A stretch of DNA of 64,000 bases from Defluviitalea phaphyphila (GCF_001466305.1 NZ_JWID01000002.1:250255-314254); one strand, 5' to 3'. Positions 1-9,160 are shown, numbered from the stretch's first letter. Notes: generated from the letters alone by a model not told the origin. Numbers and translations are program-made.

Positions 1-183
1 GGATATGGAAGCAACGTATTACAAATTTTATCAAAAAATAAAATTAAAAATATTAATGTAAATATACTTGGTTTCCCAGATAAATTTATAAATCACGGAA
101 CACCAGATGAAATATATAAAGAATATGGATTAGATAAAAATGGTATAATGCAAAAAGTAGAAGAAGTATTAAAAAAAGGATGA
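1..183 (+). CDS. dxs: 1-deoxy-D-xylulose-5-phosphate synthase, C-terminal fragment
   Basis: Only the last 60 codons are in the window; the gene is cut by the left edge, not broken. The reading frame from base 1 ends at TGA 181-183 and contains GFPDKFINHGTPDEIY followed by a GLDKNGI segment, which is the typical end of the Dxs transketolase C-terminal domain. Dxs condenses pyruvate and glyceraldehyde 3-phosphate in the first step of the MEP isoprenoid pathway and needs thiamine diphosphate. tlyA starts 7 bases after the stop, so the two are very likely co-transcribed, and dxs-tlyA-nadK-argR-recN is a common clostridial order. The assignment rests on a short C-terminus plus context. Confidence 0.85.
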   Translation, partial: GYGSNVLQILSKNKIKNINVNILGFPDKFINHGTPDEIYKEYGLDKNGIMQKVEEVLKKG

Positions 184-190
184 TAGATAA

Positions 191-1003
191 ATGACTAAAA
201 AAGAACGTCTAGATATATTATTAGTTAAAAAAGGGCTTTTTCCTTCTAGAGAAAAAGCAAAATCCAGTATTATGGCTGGATTAGTATTGGTAAATGGAAT
301 AAAAGAAGACAAACCCGGAACTCGAGTTGAAGAAAGTTCTGATATAAAAATAAAAGAACAGATGAAATATGTTAGCAGAGGGGGATATAAATTAGAAAAA
401 GCTATAAAAACTTTTAATATTAATTTAAAGAATAAAATAACTTTAGATGTGGGAGCTTCCACAGGAGGATTTACTGATTGTATGCTTCAAAATGGAGCAA
501 AAAAAGTGTATGCAATTGATGTAGGTTATGGACAATTTGCGTGGAAATTAAGGCAAAATGAGAAAGTCATATGCATGGAAAAAACAAATATTAGATATGT
601 TAAACCAGAGGATTTAGATGAATTAGGAAATTTTGCTTCTATAGATGTTTCTTTTATATCCCTTACAAAAGTTTTAGTTCCTGTTAAAAATTTATTGAGA
701 GAAGAGGGAGAAATTGTAGCTTTAATAAAACCTCAATTTGAAGCAGGAAGAGAAAAAGTAGGTAAAAAAGGAGTAGTCAGAGACCCAAAAGTCCATGAAG
801 AAGTCATCTATAATGTAGTAAATTATGCAAAAGAACAAAATTTATATTTATATGATATTTCTTATTCACCTATTAAAGGGCCAGAGGGGAATATAGAATA
901 TTTAGTATATCTTAAAAAAAATAACAAAGATAATTTAGAAATAAAAGACATATCAATATGTATTAAAAATACAGTAAATAAAGCTCACAGCGAATTAAAT
1001 TAA
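191..1003 (+). CDS. tlyA: TlyA family rRNA (cytidine-2'-O)-methyltransferase
   Basis: This 270-residue protein has an N-terminal S4 RNA-binding domain (about residues 5-62, with the SREKAKSSIMAG segment) and an FtsJ-like Rossmann methyltransferase domain. The SAM-binding loop DVGASTGGF lies at 86-94 and KPQFEAG at 180-186. Family members 2'-O-methylate rRNA cytidines, and loss of TlyA confers capreomycin resistance in mycobacteria; older annotations call it hemolysin A. An AAAGGATG ribosome binding site precedes ATG 191. It sits between dxs and nadK with small gaps, which suggests one operon. The exact rRNA position modified in this organism cannot be read from sequence. Confidence 0.93.
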   Translation: MTKKERLDILLVKKGLFPSREKAKSSIMAGLVLVNGIKEDKPGTRVEESSDIKIKEQMKYVSRGGYKLEKAIKTFNINLKNKITLDVGASTGGFTDCMLQNGAKKVYAIDVGYGQFAWKLRQNEKVICMEKTNIRYVKPEDLDELGNFASIDVSFISLTKVLVPVKNLLREEGEIVALIKPQFEAGREKVGKKGVVRDPKVHEEVIYNVVNYAKEQNLYLYDISYSPIKGPEGNIEYLVYLKKNNKDNLEIKDISICIKNTVNKAHSELN

Positions 1004-1016
1004 ATGTGGTGATAAT

Positions 1017-1859
1017 ATGAAAACTATAGGATTAATCTCTAATACTAAAAAAGATATAAAACTTAAAAATACTTCTATGATTATCGATTGGCTACTTAAA
1101 AAAAATTGTAATATTTATATTCCAGAAAATATTTCTAATATTCTTAATGCCCCTAATTTAGAAAAAGAAGAAAATAAAATTTATAAAGAATCTGATTTTA
1201 TAATTGTTTTAGGAGGAGATGGAACTTTTCTTAGGGCTGCAAGAGAAGCTTCTTTATATAATACTCCTATTTTAGGAATAAATTTAGGAACTTTAGGATT
1301 TTTAACAGAAGTTGATAAAAATTCTTCCTTTACAGTTCTTGAAAAAGTATTAAATGGAGAATATTATATTGAAACTAGAATGATGTTAGAAACTAATGTT
1401 AATAATAATAAAAATCATTTAATATCTTTAAATGATGTTGTAATATCTAGGAGTTCATTATCTAGAATTATTGATTTTAAAATATATATTAATGATAAAT
1501 TTGTAGATAATTATACTGCTGATGGAGTAATTATATCTAGCCCAACGGGGTCTACTGCATATAATTTATCAGCAGGGGGCCCTATATTAGAGCCAAGTAC
1601 TAATATGATGGGAATTACTCCTATTTGTCCTCATAGTTTATACGCAAGGTCTATTGTTGTGTCTAGTGAAGATATAATAACAATTGAAATAGGAGAAAAT
1701 TTGTATTTCGATATTATTCTTACAATAGATGGACAAATGGGATATCGATTAAAGAATAATGATATTGTTAGTATAAAGAAATCGCATTACAAAACACATT
1801 TAATACGTACTAAAGAATACAATTTTTATGATGTACTAAGAAAAAAATTGCTAGGATAG
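1017..1859 (+). CDS. nadK: NAD kinase
   Basis: This 280-residue protein phosphorylates NAD to NADP in the cytoplasm. The GGDGT nucleotide-binding motif is at 66-70, NLGTLGFL follows at about 89-96, and the second conserved block (DGVIISSPTGSTAY, from residue 169) contains the NAD-contacting residues. Length is normal for the bacterial single-domain enzyme. A GGTGATAAT sequence lies just upstream of ATG 1017, 13 bases after tlyA. argR begins 14 bases downstream, so it belongs to the dxs-to-recN operon. No anomaly was seen. Confidence 0.95.
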   Translation: MKTIGLISNTKKDIKLKNTSMIIDWLLKKNCNIYIPENISNILNAPNLEKEENKIYKESDFIIVLGGDGTFLRAAREASLYNTPILGINLGTLGFLTEVDKNSSFTVLEKVLNGEYYIETRMMLETNVNNNKNHLISLNDVVISRSSLSRIIDFKIYINDKFVDNYTADGVIISSPTGSTAYNLSAGGPILEPSTNMMGITPICPHSLYARSIVVSSEDIITIEIGENLYFDIILTIDGQMGYRLKNNDIVSIKKSHYKTHLIRTKEYNFYDVLRKKLLG

Positions 1860-1873
1860 GAAGGAGGAATTTT

Positions 1874-2329
1874 ATGAAAATTAAACGACAATCCAAAATT
1901 TTGGAACTTATTAATAATAATTCAATTGAAACTCAAGAAGAATTAGCTGAAAAATTAAGAGAAGCAGGATTTGAAGTGACTCAAGCGACTATTTCAAGAG
2001 ATATAAGAGAATTAAAATTAACCAAAATACCTACAGAACATGGTACTCAAAAATATGCAACACTTATTCAAAATGAACAACATATATCTGAAAAATTTAT
2101 TCGTGTGTTTAAAGAAGGATTTGTAAGTATGGATAAAGCACAAAATATTTTAGTTATAAAGACTCTTACAGGAATGGCAATGGCAGTAGCTGCAGCAATG
2201 GATGCATTTCATTATGAAGAAATAGTAGGAACTATTGCGGGAGATGATACTATTTTTTGTGCTATAAAATCTGAAGAAGATACTATTAGGTTAATGGAGA
2301 AATTAAAAGGCATTTTGAACTCGAAATAG
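1874..2329 (+). CDS. argR: Arginine repressor ArgR
   Basis: This 151-residue protein has an N-terminal winged helix (residues 1-65, recognition region with TISRDIRELKL) and a C-terminal hexamerisation and arginine-binding domain with GTIAGDDT at 119-126. ArgR hexamers bind ARG boxes when loaded with arginine and control arginine synthesis and catabolism genes. An AAGGAGG site precedes ATG 1874. The location between nadK and recN is the usual one in Firmicutes, although its arginine-regulon targets are not in this window. I saw no clear ARG box in the short intergenic spaces here. Confidence 0.95.
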   Translation: MKIKRQSKILELINNNSIETQEELAEKLREAGFEVTQATISRDIRELKLTKIPTEHGTQKYATLIQNEQHISEKFIRVFKEGFVSMDKAQNILVIKTLTGMAMAVAAAMDAFHYEEIVGTIAGDDTIFCAIKSEEDTIRLMEKLKGILNSK

Positions 2330-2342
2330 TAGGAGGAGTTTT

Positions 2343-4040
2343 ATGCTGGTAAACATTCATATTAAAAATATGTTTTTAATAGAAGAGATTAATATTGATT
2401 TCGGAGAATATTTAAATATCTTAACAGGAGAAACAGGAGCAGGGAAATCTATTTTAATAGATTCTATTAATTTTGCTTTAGGAGAAAGGACTTCTAAAGA
2501 AATAATTAGGAGCGGAGAAAAAAGTGGTATTGTAGAATTGCTTTTTTATTTAAAAACCAATGAAATAACTGAATTATTAAAAACAATGGGAATTAATATA
2601 GAAGAGGACGGATATCTTCTTATATCTAGATCTATAAACAAATCGGGAAGAAGTCTATGTCGTGTAAATGGACAAACTGTAACTTTAGGAATGTTAAAAC
2701 AAATATCATCTATGCTTATAGATGTTCATGGACAACATCAGCATCAATCATTATTAGATGTAGGGAAACATATTCAATTATTAGATCAATTTTGTCAAGA
2801 TGAACTTAGAGAGTATAAAAAACAAATTTTTACATATTATAAGGAGTATAAAAATATTGAAAAACAAATAGATAGTTTATTAGGTGATGATAAAGAAAGA
2901 GAAAGAAAAATTGATCTTTTAAAATTTCAAATTGATGAAATTTCAGATGCAAAATTAAAAAAAGATGAAGAAGAGCATCTTAAAGAGCAATTAAAAATAT
3001 TGTCAAATTCAGAGAGATTAATAAATGGAATAGAAGAGATTAATTCCCTTTTATATGATAATGATTATAAAGGTATAGGGATATATGAGAATATCGGAAG
3101 AGTAACAAAACTTTTTATGGATTTATCAAATATAGATAAAGAATTAATTCCTTTATATGAAAGTATAGAGAATATACAAATTCAATTACAAGATATGTCT
3201 AGAGATATAAGAAATTATAAAGAAACAATAGAACATGATCCAGATGAATTACAAAGGGTAGAAAATCGTTTAAATCTAATTTATAATTTGAAAAGAAAAT
3301 ATGGTAATACAATAGAGGAAATCCTAAATTATAAAGAAAAAATTGAAAAAGAACTTAATTTTATAATAAATAGTGAGGAGACAAGAAAAAAATTACAAAA
3401 TGAATATATTGAAATAGAAAAAAAGATTAAAAATATATGCGAAAAAATGTCTGAAATAAGAAAGAAAAAAGCAAAAAAAATAGAAGGGAAAATAGAAAAA
3501 GTTTTACATGAATTAGAAATGAAAGAAGCTAAATTTCATATATCATTTTCTAAAAAAGAAAATTTTAATGAAAATGGATGGGATATGGTTGAGTTTTTAA
3601 TTTCAACAAATAAAGGTGAAAAATTAAAACCACTTTCTAAAATTGCTTCTGGAGGAGAAATGTCTAGAATAATGCTTGCATTAAAAACTGTATTAGCAGA
3701 TATTGATAAAATAGATACGTTGATTTTTGATGAAATAGATACTGGTATTAGTGGAAGAACTGCACAAAAGGTAGCAGAAAAATTAGGATTCATTTCTAGA
3801 AAACATCAAGTTATTTGTATTACTCATTTACCTCAAATAGCTTCTATGGGAGATAATCATTACAAAATTGAAAAAATGATGGAAAAGGATAAAACTACAT
3901 CTTATGTAAGAGTTTTAGATAAAAAAGATATAATAGATGAAATAGCTAGATTAATAAGTGGAGCAGTTATTACTAATATAACCTTAAAAAATGCAGAAGA
4001 AATGAAAAAAATGGCCGAAGATTTTAAAAGCAGTTTATAA
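2343..4040 (+). CDS. recN: DNA repair protein RecN
   Basis: This 565-residue SMC-like ATPase acts early in recombinational repair of double-strand breaks. The Walker A motif GETGAGKS is at 29-36. A long charged central region (about 150-390) is predicted coiled coil. The ABC signature SGGE is at 436-439 and the Walker B segment LIFDEIDTG has its first Asp at about 463. An AGGAGG site precedes ATG 2343, 13 bases after argR. The stop codon lies inside a terminator hairpin, so recN is the last gene of the dxs operon and spoIVB is transcribed separately. Confidence 0.95.
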   Translation: MLVNIHIKNMFLIEEINIDFGEYLNILTGETGAGKSILIDSINFALGERTSKEIIRSGEKSGIVELLFYLKTNEITELLKTMGINIEEDGYLLISRSINKSGRSLCRVNGQTVTLGMLKQISSMLIDVHGQHQHQSLLDVGKHIQLLDQFCQDELREYKKQIFTYYKEYKNIEKQIDSLLGDDKERERKIDLLKFQIDEISDAKLKKDEEEHLKEQLKILSNSERLINGIEEINSLLYDNDYKGIGIYENIGRVTKLFMDLSNIDKELIPLYESIENIQIQLQDMSRDIRNYKETIEHDPDELQRVENRLNLIYNLKRKYGNTIEEILNYKEKIEKELNFIINSEETRKKLQNEYIEIEKKIKNICEKMSEIRKKKAKKIEGKIEKVLHELEMKEAKFHISFSKKENFNENGWDMVEFLISTNKGEKLKPLSKIASGGEMSRIMLALKTVLADIDKIDTLIFDEIDTGISGRTAQKVAEKLGFISRKHQVICITHLPQIASMGDNHYKIEKMMEKDKTTSYVRVLDKKDIIDEIARLISGAVITNITLKNAEEMKKMAEDFKSSL

Positions 4041-4051
4041 CTGCTTTTTTT
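4026..4051 (+). terminator. Rho-independent terminator of the dxs-recN operon
   Basis: A 10-bp perfect stem (AAAAGCAGTT / AACTGCTTTT) with a 3-base loop runs into a T tract. The loop contains the start of the recN stop codon, so the terminator overlaps the end of the gene. Confidence 0.85.
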
Positions 4052-4081
4052 GTTTACACCTTTTTTTGTAGTTTTTAACTG

Positions 4082-4111
4082 GTATAAGAATAATTTAAAA
4101 AGGTTAATTTA
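4082..4111 (+). promoter_or_regulatory. Candidate forespore-type (SigF/SigG-like) promoter of spoIVB
   Basis: GTATA (4082-4086) and GGTTAATTTA (4102-4111) are 15 bases apart. This resembles the SigF consensus as I remember it (GYATA, about 15-16 bases, GGnnAnAnTA), matching GG, A and the terminal TA of the second box. The spacing to spoIVB and the known forespore expression of spoIVB in Bacillus support it. No good vegetative promoter is visible in the same gap. Confidence 0.4.
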
Positions 4112-4172
4112 TGTTTATAAACTTTAGAAAAATATATTTGTTTTTTAAATTTATTTTTATGGGGTGTAAACA

Positions 4173-5462
4173 ATGAAAAATAAAAAATCATTTAAATTAG
4201 GAATTTTATTTATATTAATAGTTGCTATTATAAGTCCTTTTATAGCGTCTTATTTATATATTCCAGAAGAAATTAAAATTATTTCTGGTAGAGAAAATAA
4301 TTTTAATTTCTATCTTCCGATAAAAGCTAATATATCTTTAAAAAATCAAAAAGTTATAAAAATTAATAATAAACAAATAGATGAAGACAATATTGATATT
4401 AATTTAAATAAAAGTTTTTCTATCGAGCCTTTAGGTAGTGAAACTTTAGATGTAAAATTAAAGTTATTGGGTATATTACCTCTTAAAACAGTTAAAATGG
4501 ATATAATTCCTCCTATGGAAGTTGTTCCTTGCGGTATGACAGTAGGGGTAAATGTAGAGACTGATGGAATTATGGTTTTAGGAACAGGAGATGTAAATGG
4601 TATAGATGGAAAGACATACCAACCGAGTAAAGGAATTTTACAGTCTGGAGATTTGATATTATCAATAAATGGAAAAGATTTGAATAATAAAGAAGAATTA
4701 ATTGAATGTATAAGAAATAGTAATGAAAAAGAATTAAAATTAAAAATAAAAAGACAGAATGAAATAATTGAAACAAGTATAAAACCAGTAAAAAGTAAAG
4801 AAGATAAGGAATATAAAATAGGAGCTTGGGTAAGAGATCAAACTCAAGGGATAGGAACATTAACTTATTACAACCCTGATACTAAAATATTTGGAGCTTT
4901 GGGACATGGGATAACAGATATTGATACCAAAAAACTTATGCCTATAAAAGAAGGAAAGGTTATGAAAGCAGAAGTAACATCTATAAAAAAAGGACAAAAA
5001 GGAGTTCCTGGAGAATTAACAGGAGCTATTTTTGACACTGAAGAATCAAAGATAGGAACTGTAAAAATTAACACTTCGCATGGGATTTTTGGAAAAATAG
5101 ATGCTAATAAAGAAAGTATATTTTCAAATAAAACATATCCTATAGCTCTGCATCATGAAGTACATGAGGGTGAAGCAGTAATTCTTTGCAATATATCAAA
5201 GGACAAAGTAGAAGAATTTGAAATTTATATAGAAAAAGTATCTAAGTTTAATCAAGATGATTCAAAGGGTATGGTAATAAAAATTACAGACCCTAGATTA
5301 TTAGAAAAAACAAATGGAATTGTACAGGGAATGAGTGGTAGTCCTATTTTACAAGATGGGAAATTAATAGGTGCCGTTACTCATGTATTTGTACAAAATC
5401 CAACTAAAGGGTACGGGATATTTATTGAAAATATGATAAAAAAAGAAGAAAATATAAAATAA
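4173..5462 (+). CDS. spoIVB: SpoIVB S55-family serine peptidase, sporulation checkpoint protease
   Basis: This 429-residue protein has an N-terminal membrane anchor (about 8-28), a PDZ-like domain in the region 110-205 (with GILQSGDLILSINGKDL) and a C-terminal S55 peptidase domain. Candidate catalytic residues are His245 (GALGHGITD), Asp373 (ITDPRLL) and Ser388 (GMSGSP). The Asp-Ser spacing of 15 equals that of B. subtilis SpoIVB (D363, S378). In Bacillus SpoIVB is secreted from the forespore and cleaves SpoIVFA to trigger pro-SigK processing. It is followed directly by spo0A, the usual order in spore-formers. Clostridia often lack SpoIVFA, so the target here may differ. Confidence 0.94.
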   Translation: MKNKKSFKLGILFILIVAIISPFIASYLYIPEEIKIISGRENNFNFYLPIKANISLKNQKVIKINNKQIDEDNIDINLNKSFSIEPLGSETLDVKLKLLGILPLKTVKMDIIPPMEVVPCGMTVGVNVETDGIMVLGTGDVNGIDGKTYQPSKGILQSGDLILSINGKDLNNKEELIECIRNSNEKELKLKIKRQNEIIETSIKPVKSKEDKEYKIGAWVRDQTQGIGTLTYYNPDTKIFGALGHGITDIDTKKLMPIKEGKVMKAEVTSIKKGQKGVPGELTGAIFDTEESKIGTVKINTSHGIFGKIDANKESIFSNKTYPIALHHEVHEGEAVILCNISKDKVEEFEIYIEKVSKFNQDDSKGMVIKITDPRLLEKTNGIVQGMSGSPILQDGKLIGAVTHVFVQNPTKGYGIFIENMIKKEENIK

Positions 5463-5498
5463 ATTGATAAATAAACTATTTTTTGTTAATAAAGAATC

Positions 5499-5527
5499 TT
5501 GATTTTATTCTATTTATTCATTATAAT
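5499..5527 (+). promoter_or_regulatory. SigA-type promoter of spo0A
   Basis: TTGATT (5499-5504) and TATAAT (5522-5527) are separated by 17 bases. This is a near-consensus vegetative promoter lying 66 bases before the spo0A start, so spo0A does not depend only on spoIVB read-through. Confidence 0.7.
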
Positions 5528-5593
5528 GAGAATAGATTGTATATTTATTTAAAAAAAGGATAAATAGACTGATGAACTAAGGGGGAATTTTAT

Positions 5594-6400
5594 TTGATAA
5601 GTACTAGAAATAATAAGATAGAAATTGTTTTAGCAGATGACAATAAGGATTTTTGTAAAATTTTAGAAGAATTTCTAAACAAACAAAATGATATGGAAGT
5701 TATTGGAATAGCTCATAATGGTCTGGAAGCATGTGAAATAATTATAGATAAATTACCAGATGTAGTTATATTAGATGTAATTATGCCTCATTTAGATGGT
5801 ATTGGGGTTCTTGAAAGACTTAATTCTATTCCTATGAAAAAAACACCTGTATATATTATGTTATCAGCAGTAGGGCAAGATAAAATTACAGAGAAAGCAT
5901 TAAATTTAGGAGCAGAATATTATATTATAAAACCCTTTGATATGGAAACACTTATTGCACGTATAAGGCAATTAAAAGGGACTCATGAAATTATTAAAAA
6001 GAATAGGTCTACTTTATCTAAGAGTAATTATAATAATTTTTCATTTTGTGATTTAGAAACAGAAGTTACTAATATTATTCATGAAATAGGAATTCCAGCT
6101 CATATAAAAGGATATCAATATCTTAGGGATGCTATTATTATGTCTGTTAATAATATGGATATTTTAAATTCAATAACGAAACAACTATATCCTTCTATAG
6201 CTAAAAATCATAATACAACTCCAAGTAGAGTAGAGAGGGCTATTCGTCATGCTATAGAAGTAGCTTGGAGTAGAGGAAAAACAGATACTATTGATAAATT
6301 ATTTGGATATACTATAAATAATGGTAAAGGTAAACCTACTAATAGTGAATTTATAGCTTTAATTGCAGATAGATTGAGATTAGAATTACAAGTAGGATAA
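5594..6400 (+). CDS. spo0A: Sporulation transcription factor Spo0A
   Basis: This 268-residue response regulator is the master switch of sporulation. The receiver domain (about 8-125) has the acidic pair Asp15/Asp16, the phospho-acceptor Asp61 in [10 protein letters not shown], and the conserved Lys in YIIKPFD. The C-terminal Spo0A domain contains [20 protein letters not shown], the DNA-recognition region for 0A boxes. The start is TTG at 5594 with a strong AAGGGGG site 8 bases upstream; the only nearby ATG (5574) runs straight into a stop. A SigA-like promoter precedes it and a hairpin follows it. I did not see a clear TGTCGAA box in the leader. Confidence 0.97.
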   Translation: MISTRNNKIEIVLADDNKDFCKILEEFLNKQNDMEVIGIAHNGLEACEIIIDKLPDVVILDVIMPHLDGIGVLERLNSIPMKKTPVYIMLSAVGQDKITEKALNLGAEYYIIKPFDMETLIARIRQLKGTHEIIKKNRSTLSKSNYNNFSFCDLETEVTNIIHEIGIPAHIKGYQYLRDAIIMSVNNMDILNSITKQLYPSIAKNHNTTPSRVERAIRHAIEVAWSRGKTDTIDKLFGYTINNGKGKPTNSEFIALIADRLRLELQVG

Positions 6401-6429
6401 GCTTATTAAATTTAATAATACTTATTTTT

Positions 6430-6466
6430 AAGTCCTTATCTTAAATTAAGATGAGGACTTATTTTA
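6430..6466 (+). terminator. Terminator after spo0A
   Basis: A 14-bp stem with one G-T pair (AAGTCCTTATCTTA / TAAGATGAGGACTT, 6430-6460) is followed by ATTTTAT. Confidence 0.7.
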
Positions 6467-6585
6467 TATTTATTTGCTAAAAAATTTGACCTAAATAATA
6501 AGATAATGTAACATCAAATTGATTAGATTATGACAAATAGATTTAATAATTTAATATTTATTATTAATATTAGGAGTGATTTTAT

Positions 6586-7419
6586 ATGGTTTATTTTTTA
6601 ACAGCTCTATATTATGAAGCTAAGGAAATAATTAAACATTATAAAATGAAAAAAGTTATAGAAGCAAAGAAATTTCAAATTTTCAAAAATGATAAATATT
6701 ATCTTATTATTACTGGGACAGGAGGAATAAAAGCTGCAGTTGGAGCTACTTATTTGCTAAGTAATTTTGGTTATAATGAAAATGATATATTTATAAATAT
6801 AGGTATTTGTGGAGCTAATAAAGAAAAAGCTCATATTGGAGAAATATTTTTATGTAATAAATTAATTAATAAATATACTAAAAAATCCTATTATCCAGAT
6901 ATGTTATTTTCTCATTCTTTTAGAGAAGGGTCATTAGAATCTTTTTTAGAAATAGTAGATAAAGATATGATTAAAAATGTAAAAGCTGATATAGTGGATC
7001 AAGAAGGAGCTTTTTTATACGAAGCAGTATCGATATTCTTAAAACCAGAAAATATTTATATAATTAAAATAGTATCAGATTTTTTAGAAGCAGATAGTGT
7101 TACGCCTGTATTAATAGAAAATTTGATGGCGTCCAATTTGCCAAAGGTATATGAATGGATAGATAAAAGATTGAATATAGAAGATTACAAAAATGATATA
7201 ATGAATAAAGAAGAAAATGATATGATAAATATTTTATGTAAAAATATGAAATTAAGCTCAGCTATGGAATATGAATTTAAAAAATTATCTAAACAATATA
7301 AAATAAGAAATGGACAAATCCTTGATTTATTAATAAAATATAAAGATGTTAAATGTAATATAAAAGCTGAAGGGAAAAAAGTTTATGGAGAGCTTAAGCA
7401 AAAACTTATGGAATTATAA
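6586..7419 (+). CDS. Nucleoside phosphorylase/nucleosidase-like protein next to SplB
   Basis: The N-terminal 200 residues look like the phosphorylase superfamily (MTA/SAH nucleosidase and purine nucleoside phosphorylase fold): TALYYEAKEI at the start, TGTGGIKAA, NIGICGA and DQEGAFLYEA, where MTA nucleosidases have their substrate-binding glutamate, then KIVSDF. The last 80 residues are lysine-rich and not recognised. ATG 6586 has an AGGAGTG site upstream. The gene overlaps splB by 35 bases, which points to tight co-expression, so it may process a nucleoside or SAM by-product linked to the radical SAM enzyme. That role is inference. Substrate is unknown. Confidence 0.7.
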   Translation: MVYFLTALYYEAKEIIKHYKMKKVIEAKKFQIFKNDKYYLIITGTGGIKAAVGATYLLSNFGYNENDIFINIGICGANKEKAHIGEIFLCNKLINKYTKKSYYPDMLFSHSFREGSLESFLEIVDKDMIKNVKADIVDQEGAFLYEAVSIFLKPENIYIIKIVSDFLEADSVTPVLIENLMASNLPKVYEWIDKRLNIEDYKNDIMNKEENDMINILCKNMKLSSAMEYEFKKLSKQYKIRNGQILDLLIKYKDVKCNIKAEGKKVYGELKQKLMEL

Positions 7420-8398
7420 ATTTTCGCATATTTATGTAGAAAAAGATGCATTAAATTATGATATTTCCCATGATATAATATCTCGGTTTAAAAAAAGTAT
7501 ACTTATTGAGATAGAACATTATAAAGATGTATTTTGCAGGAAAAATCAAAATTTTATTTTACAGAAAAAAATACCTAAACTTATATTAGCAGTAAAGAAA
7601 GATAATTTTATATATCCTGGATCTAAGATGTGTGATGATTTTGGTAATGATAATTTTTATTATACATCTTTAGTTATGAATTGTATTTATGATTGTGAAT
7701 ATTGTTATCTTCAAGGAATGTATCCATCAGGAAATATTGTTATATTTGTAAACATTGAAGACACGATAGAAAAAGTAAAACAAATTTTAAAAAATAAATC
7801 AATATATCTTTGTGTTTCCTATGACACAGATTTAATGGCAATTGAAAACATTACAGGATTTTTACATAAGTGGATTGAAACTGCAAATAAATATAAAAAT
7901 TTAAAGATAGAAATAAGAACAAAGAGTGCTGATTTTGAGTATATTAAAGATATTCAGAGTTTGGATAATGTAATTTTAGCATGGACCTTATCTCCAGATA
8001 AAATTATAAAAGAATTTGAAAAAAATACGCCATCTTTAAATAAAAGACTAAAAAGTATATGTGATGCTATAGATAAGGGATGGAAAGTTAGAATATGTTT
8101 TGACCCTATTCTTTATGTTAAAGATTGGGAAGTTTTATACAAACAATGTATAGAAAAAACTTTTGAGATTATTGGAAAAAGAAAAGTATATCAAGTAAGT
8201 AGTGGAGTTTTTAGAATATCAAAAGATTATCTAAAGATAATGAATAAATTAAGAGAAGATTCAAAGATATTGGCCTATCCTTTTCAATGTAATAATGGAG
8301 TTTGTAGTTATAATACGAAACATATTAATAAAATGATGAATTTTATTAAGAATGAAGTAAAAAAATATGTGCCTTTAAAAGATATATATTTACAATAA
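7385..8398 (+). CDS. splB: Spore photoproduct lyase (radical SAM DNA repair)
   Basis: This 337-residue radical SAM enzyme reverses spore photoproduct (5-thyminyl-5,6-dihydrothymine) during germination. The [4Fe-4S] motif is Cys100-x3-Cys104-x2-Cys107 (MNCIYDCEYCYLQG), and the segment before it (YPGSKMCDDFG) is typical of clostridial SplB. A further Cys143 sits in YLCVSYDTDL, near the place where Bacillus SplB has its hydrogen-donor Cys141, but by my alignment it is three residues off. The start at ATG 7385 lies within the preceding gene, with AAGGG 8 bases upstream. No later ATG fits before the conserved FSHIYVEK. Confidence 0.9.
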   Translation: MESLSKNLWNYKFSHIYVEKDALNYDISHDIISRFKKSILIEIEHYKDVFCRKNQNFILQKKIPKLILAVKKDNFIYPGSKMCDDFGNDNFYYTSLVMNCIYDCEYCYLQGMYPSGNIVIFVNIEDTIEKVKQILKNKSIYLCVSYDTDLMAIENITGFLHKWIETANKYKNLKIEIRTKSADFEYIKDIQSLDNVILAWTLSPDKIIKEFEKNTPSLNKRLKSICDAIDKGWKVRICFDPILYVKDWEVLYKQCIEKTFEIIGKRKVYQVSSGVFRISKDYLKIMNKLREDSKILAYPFQCNNGVCSYNTKHINKMMNFIKNEVKKYVPLKDIYLQ

Positions 8399-8410
8399 GG
8401 AGTTGAACAA

Positions 8411-9160
8411 ATGAAATCAGCAATAGTAACAGGAGCTTCTTCTGGAATAGGTCTTGAAATAACAAAAATGCTTATAAGGAATAATTATAAAGTTTATGGT
8501 TTTGCGAGAGATTTTTCTAAAACAAATTTTGAACATATAAATTTTATAAAAGAAAATTGTGATATAACTAAAACTAATTCGTTGGAAGAAAAAATTAAAA
8601 ATATAAAGAAGATGGACAAAAAAATATATATATTAGTTAATAATGCAGGAGTGGGATATTATGGTCCTCATGAAGAAATAAATATAAAAAATCTTAAAAA
8701 TATGATAGCAACTAATTTAGAAGCTCCCATTATTTTAAGCCATTTACTTTTAAGAGATTTAAAGAAAAATAAAGGATATATAATAAATATATCTTCTGTC
8801 ACAGCTAAAAAAGCAAGTCCTATAGGATGTGCATATTCTGCTACTAAGGCAGGACTTACTCATTTTAGTGAAAGTTTATTTGAGGAAACTAGAAAATCAG
8901 GAGTTAAAGTTGTTACAATACATCCAGATATGACAAAAACTAATTTTTATAATAATGCTTATTTTAGAGAAGGAGATTTACCAGAGTCATATATTACAGG
9001 AGAATGTGTGGCACAAGCTGTAAAGATGATATTAAATCAAAGAGAAGGAACTATATTAACAGATATCACTATAAAACCACAAAAACACATGATTACTAAG
9101 AAGAATACGATTAAAAATAAATATAAAGAAACTAAAAAAATAAAGGATAACCGTGTTTAA
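8411..9160 (+). CDS. Short-chain dehydrogenase/reductase (SDR)
   Basis: This 249-residue classical SDR has the cofactor motif TGASSGIG at residues 7-14, the NNAG motif in LVNNAGVGYYG, a catalytic Ser in INISSVTAK, and YSATK (catalytic Tyr and Lys). The C-terminal 25 residues are Lys-rich and likely disordered. The substrate cannot be deduced. A TAAGGAGTT site precedes ATG 8411, 12 bases after splB, so it is probably the last gene of the nucleosidase-splB unit. A hairpin follows at the stop codon. Confidence 0.88.
   Translation: MKSAIVTGASSGIGLEITKMLIRNNYKVYGFARDFSKTNFEHINFIKENCDITKTNSLEEKIKNIKKMDKKIYILVNNAGVGYYGPHEEINIKNLKNMIATNLEAPIILSHLLLRDLKKNKGYIINISSVTAKKASPIGCAYSATKAGLTHFSESLFEETRKSGVKVVTIHPDMTKTNFYNNAYFREGDLPESYITGECVAQAVKMILNQREGTILTDITIKPQKHMITKKNTIKNKYKETKKIKDNRV

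Noticed and set aside
5557..5590. AGGATAAAT as a SigH -35 box for spo0A, with GAAT at 5585
   Set aside because: The second box would overlap the ribosome binding site and lie only a few bases from the start codon, so it cannot be a promoter for spo0A.
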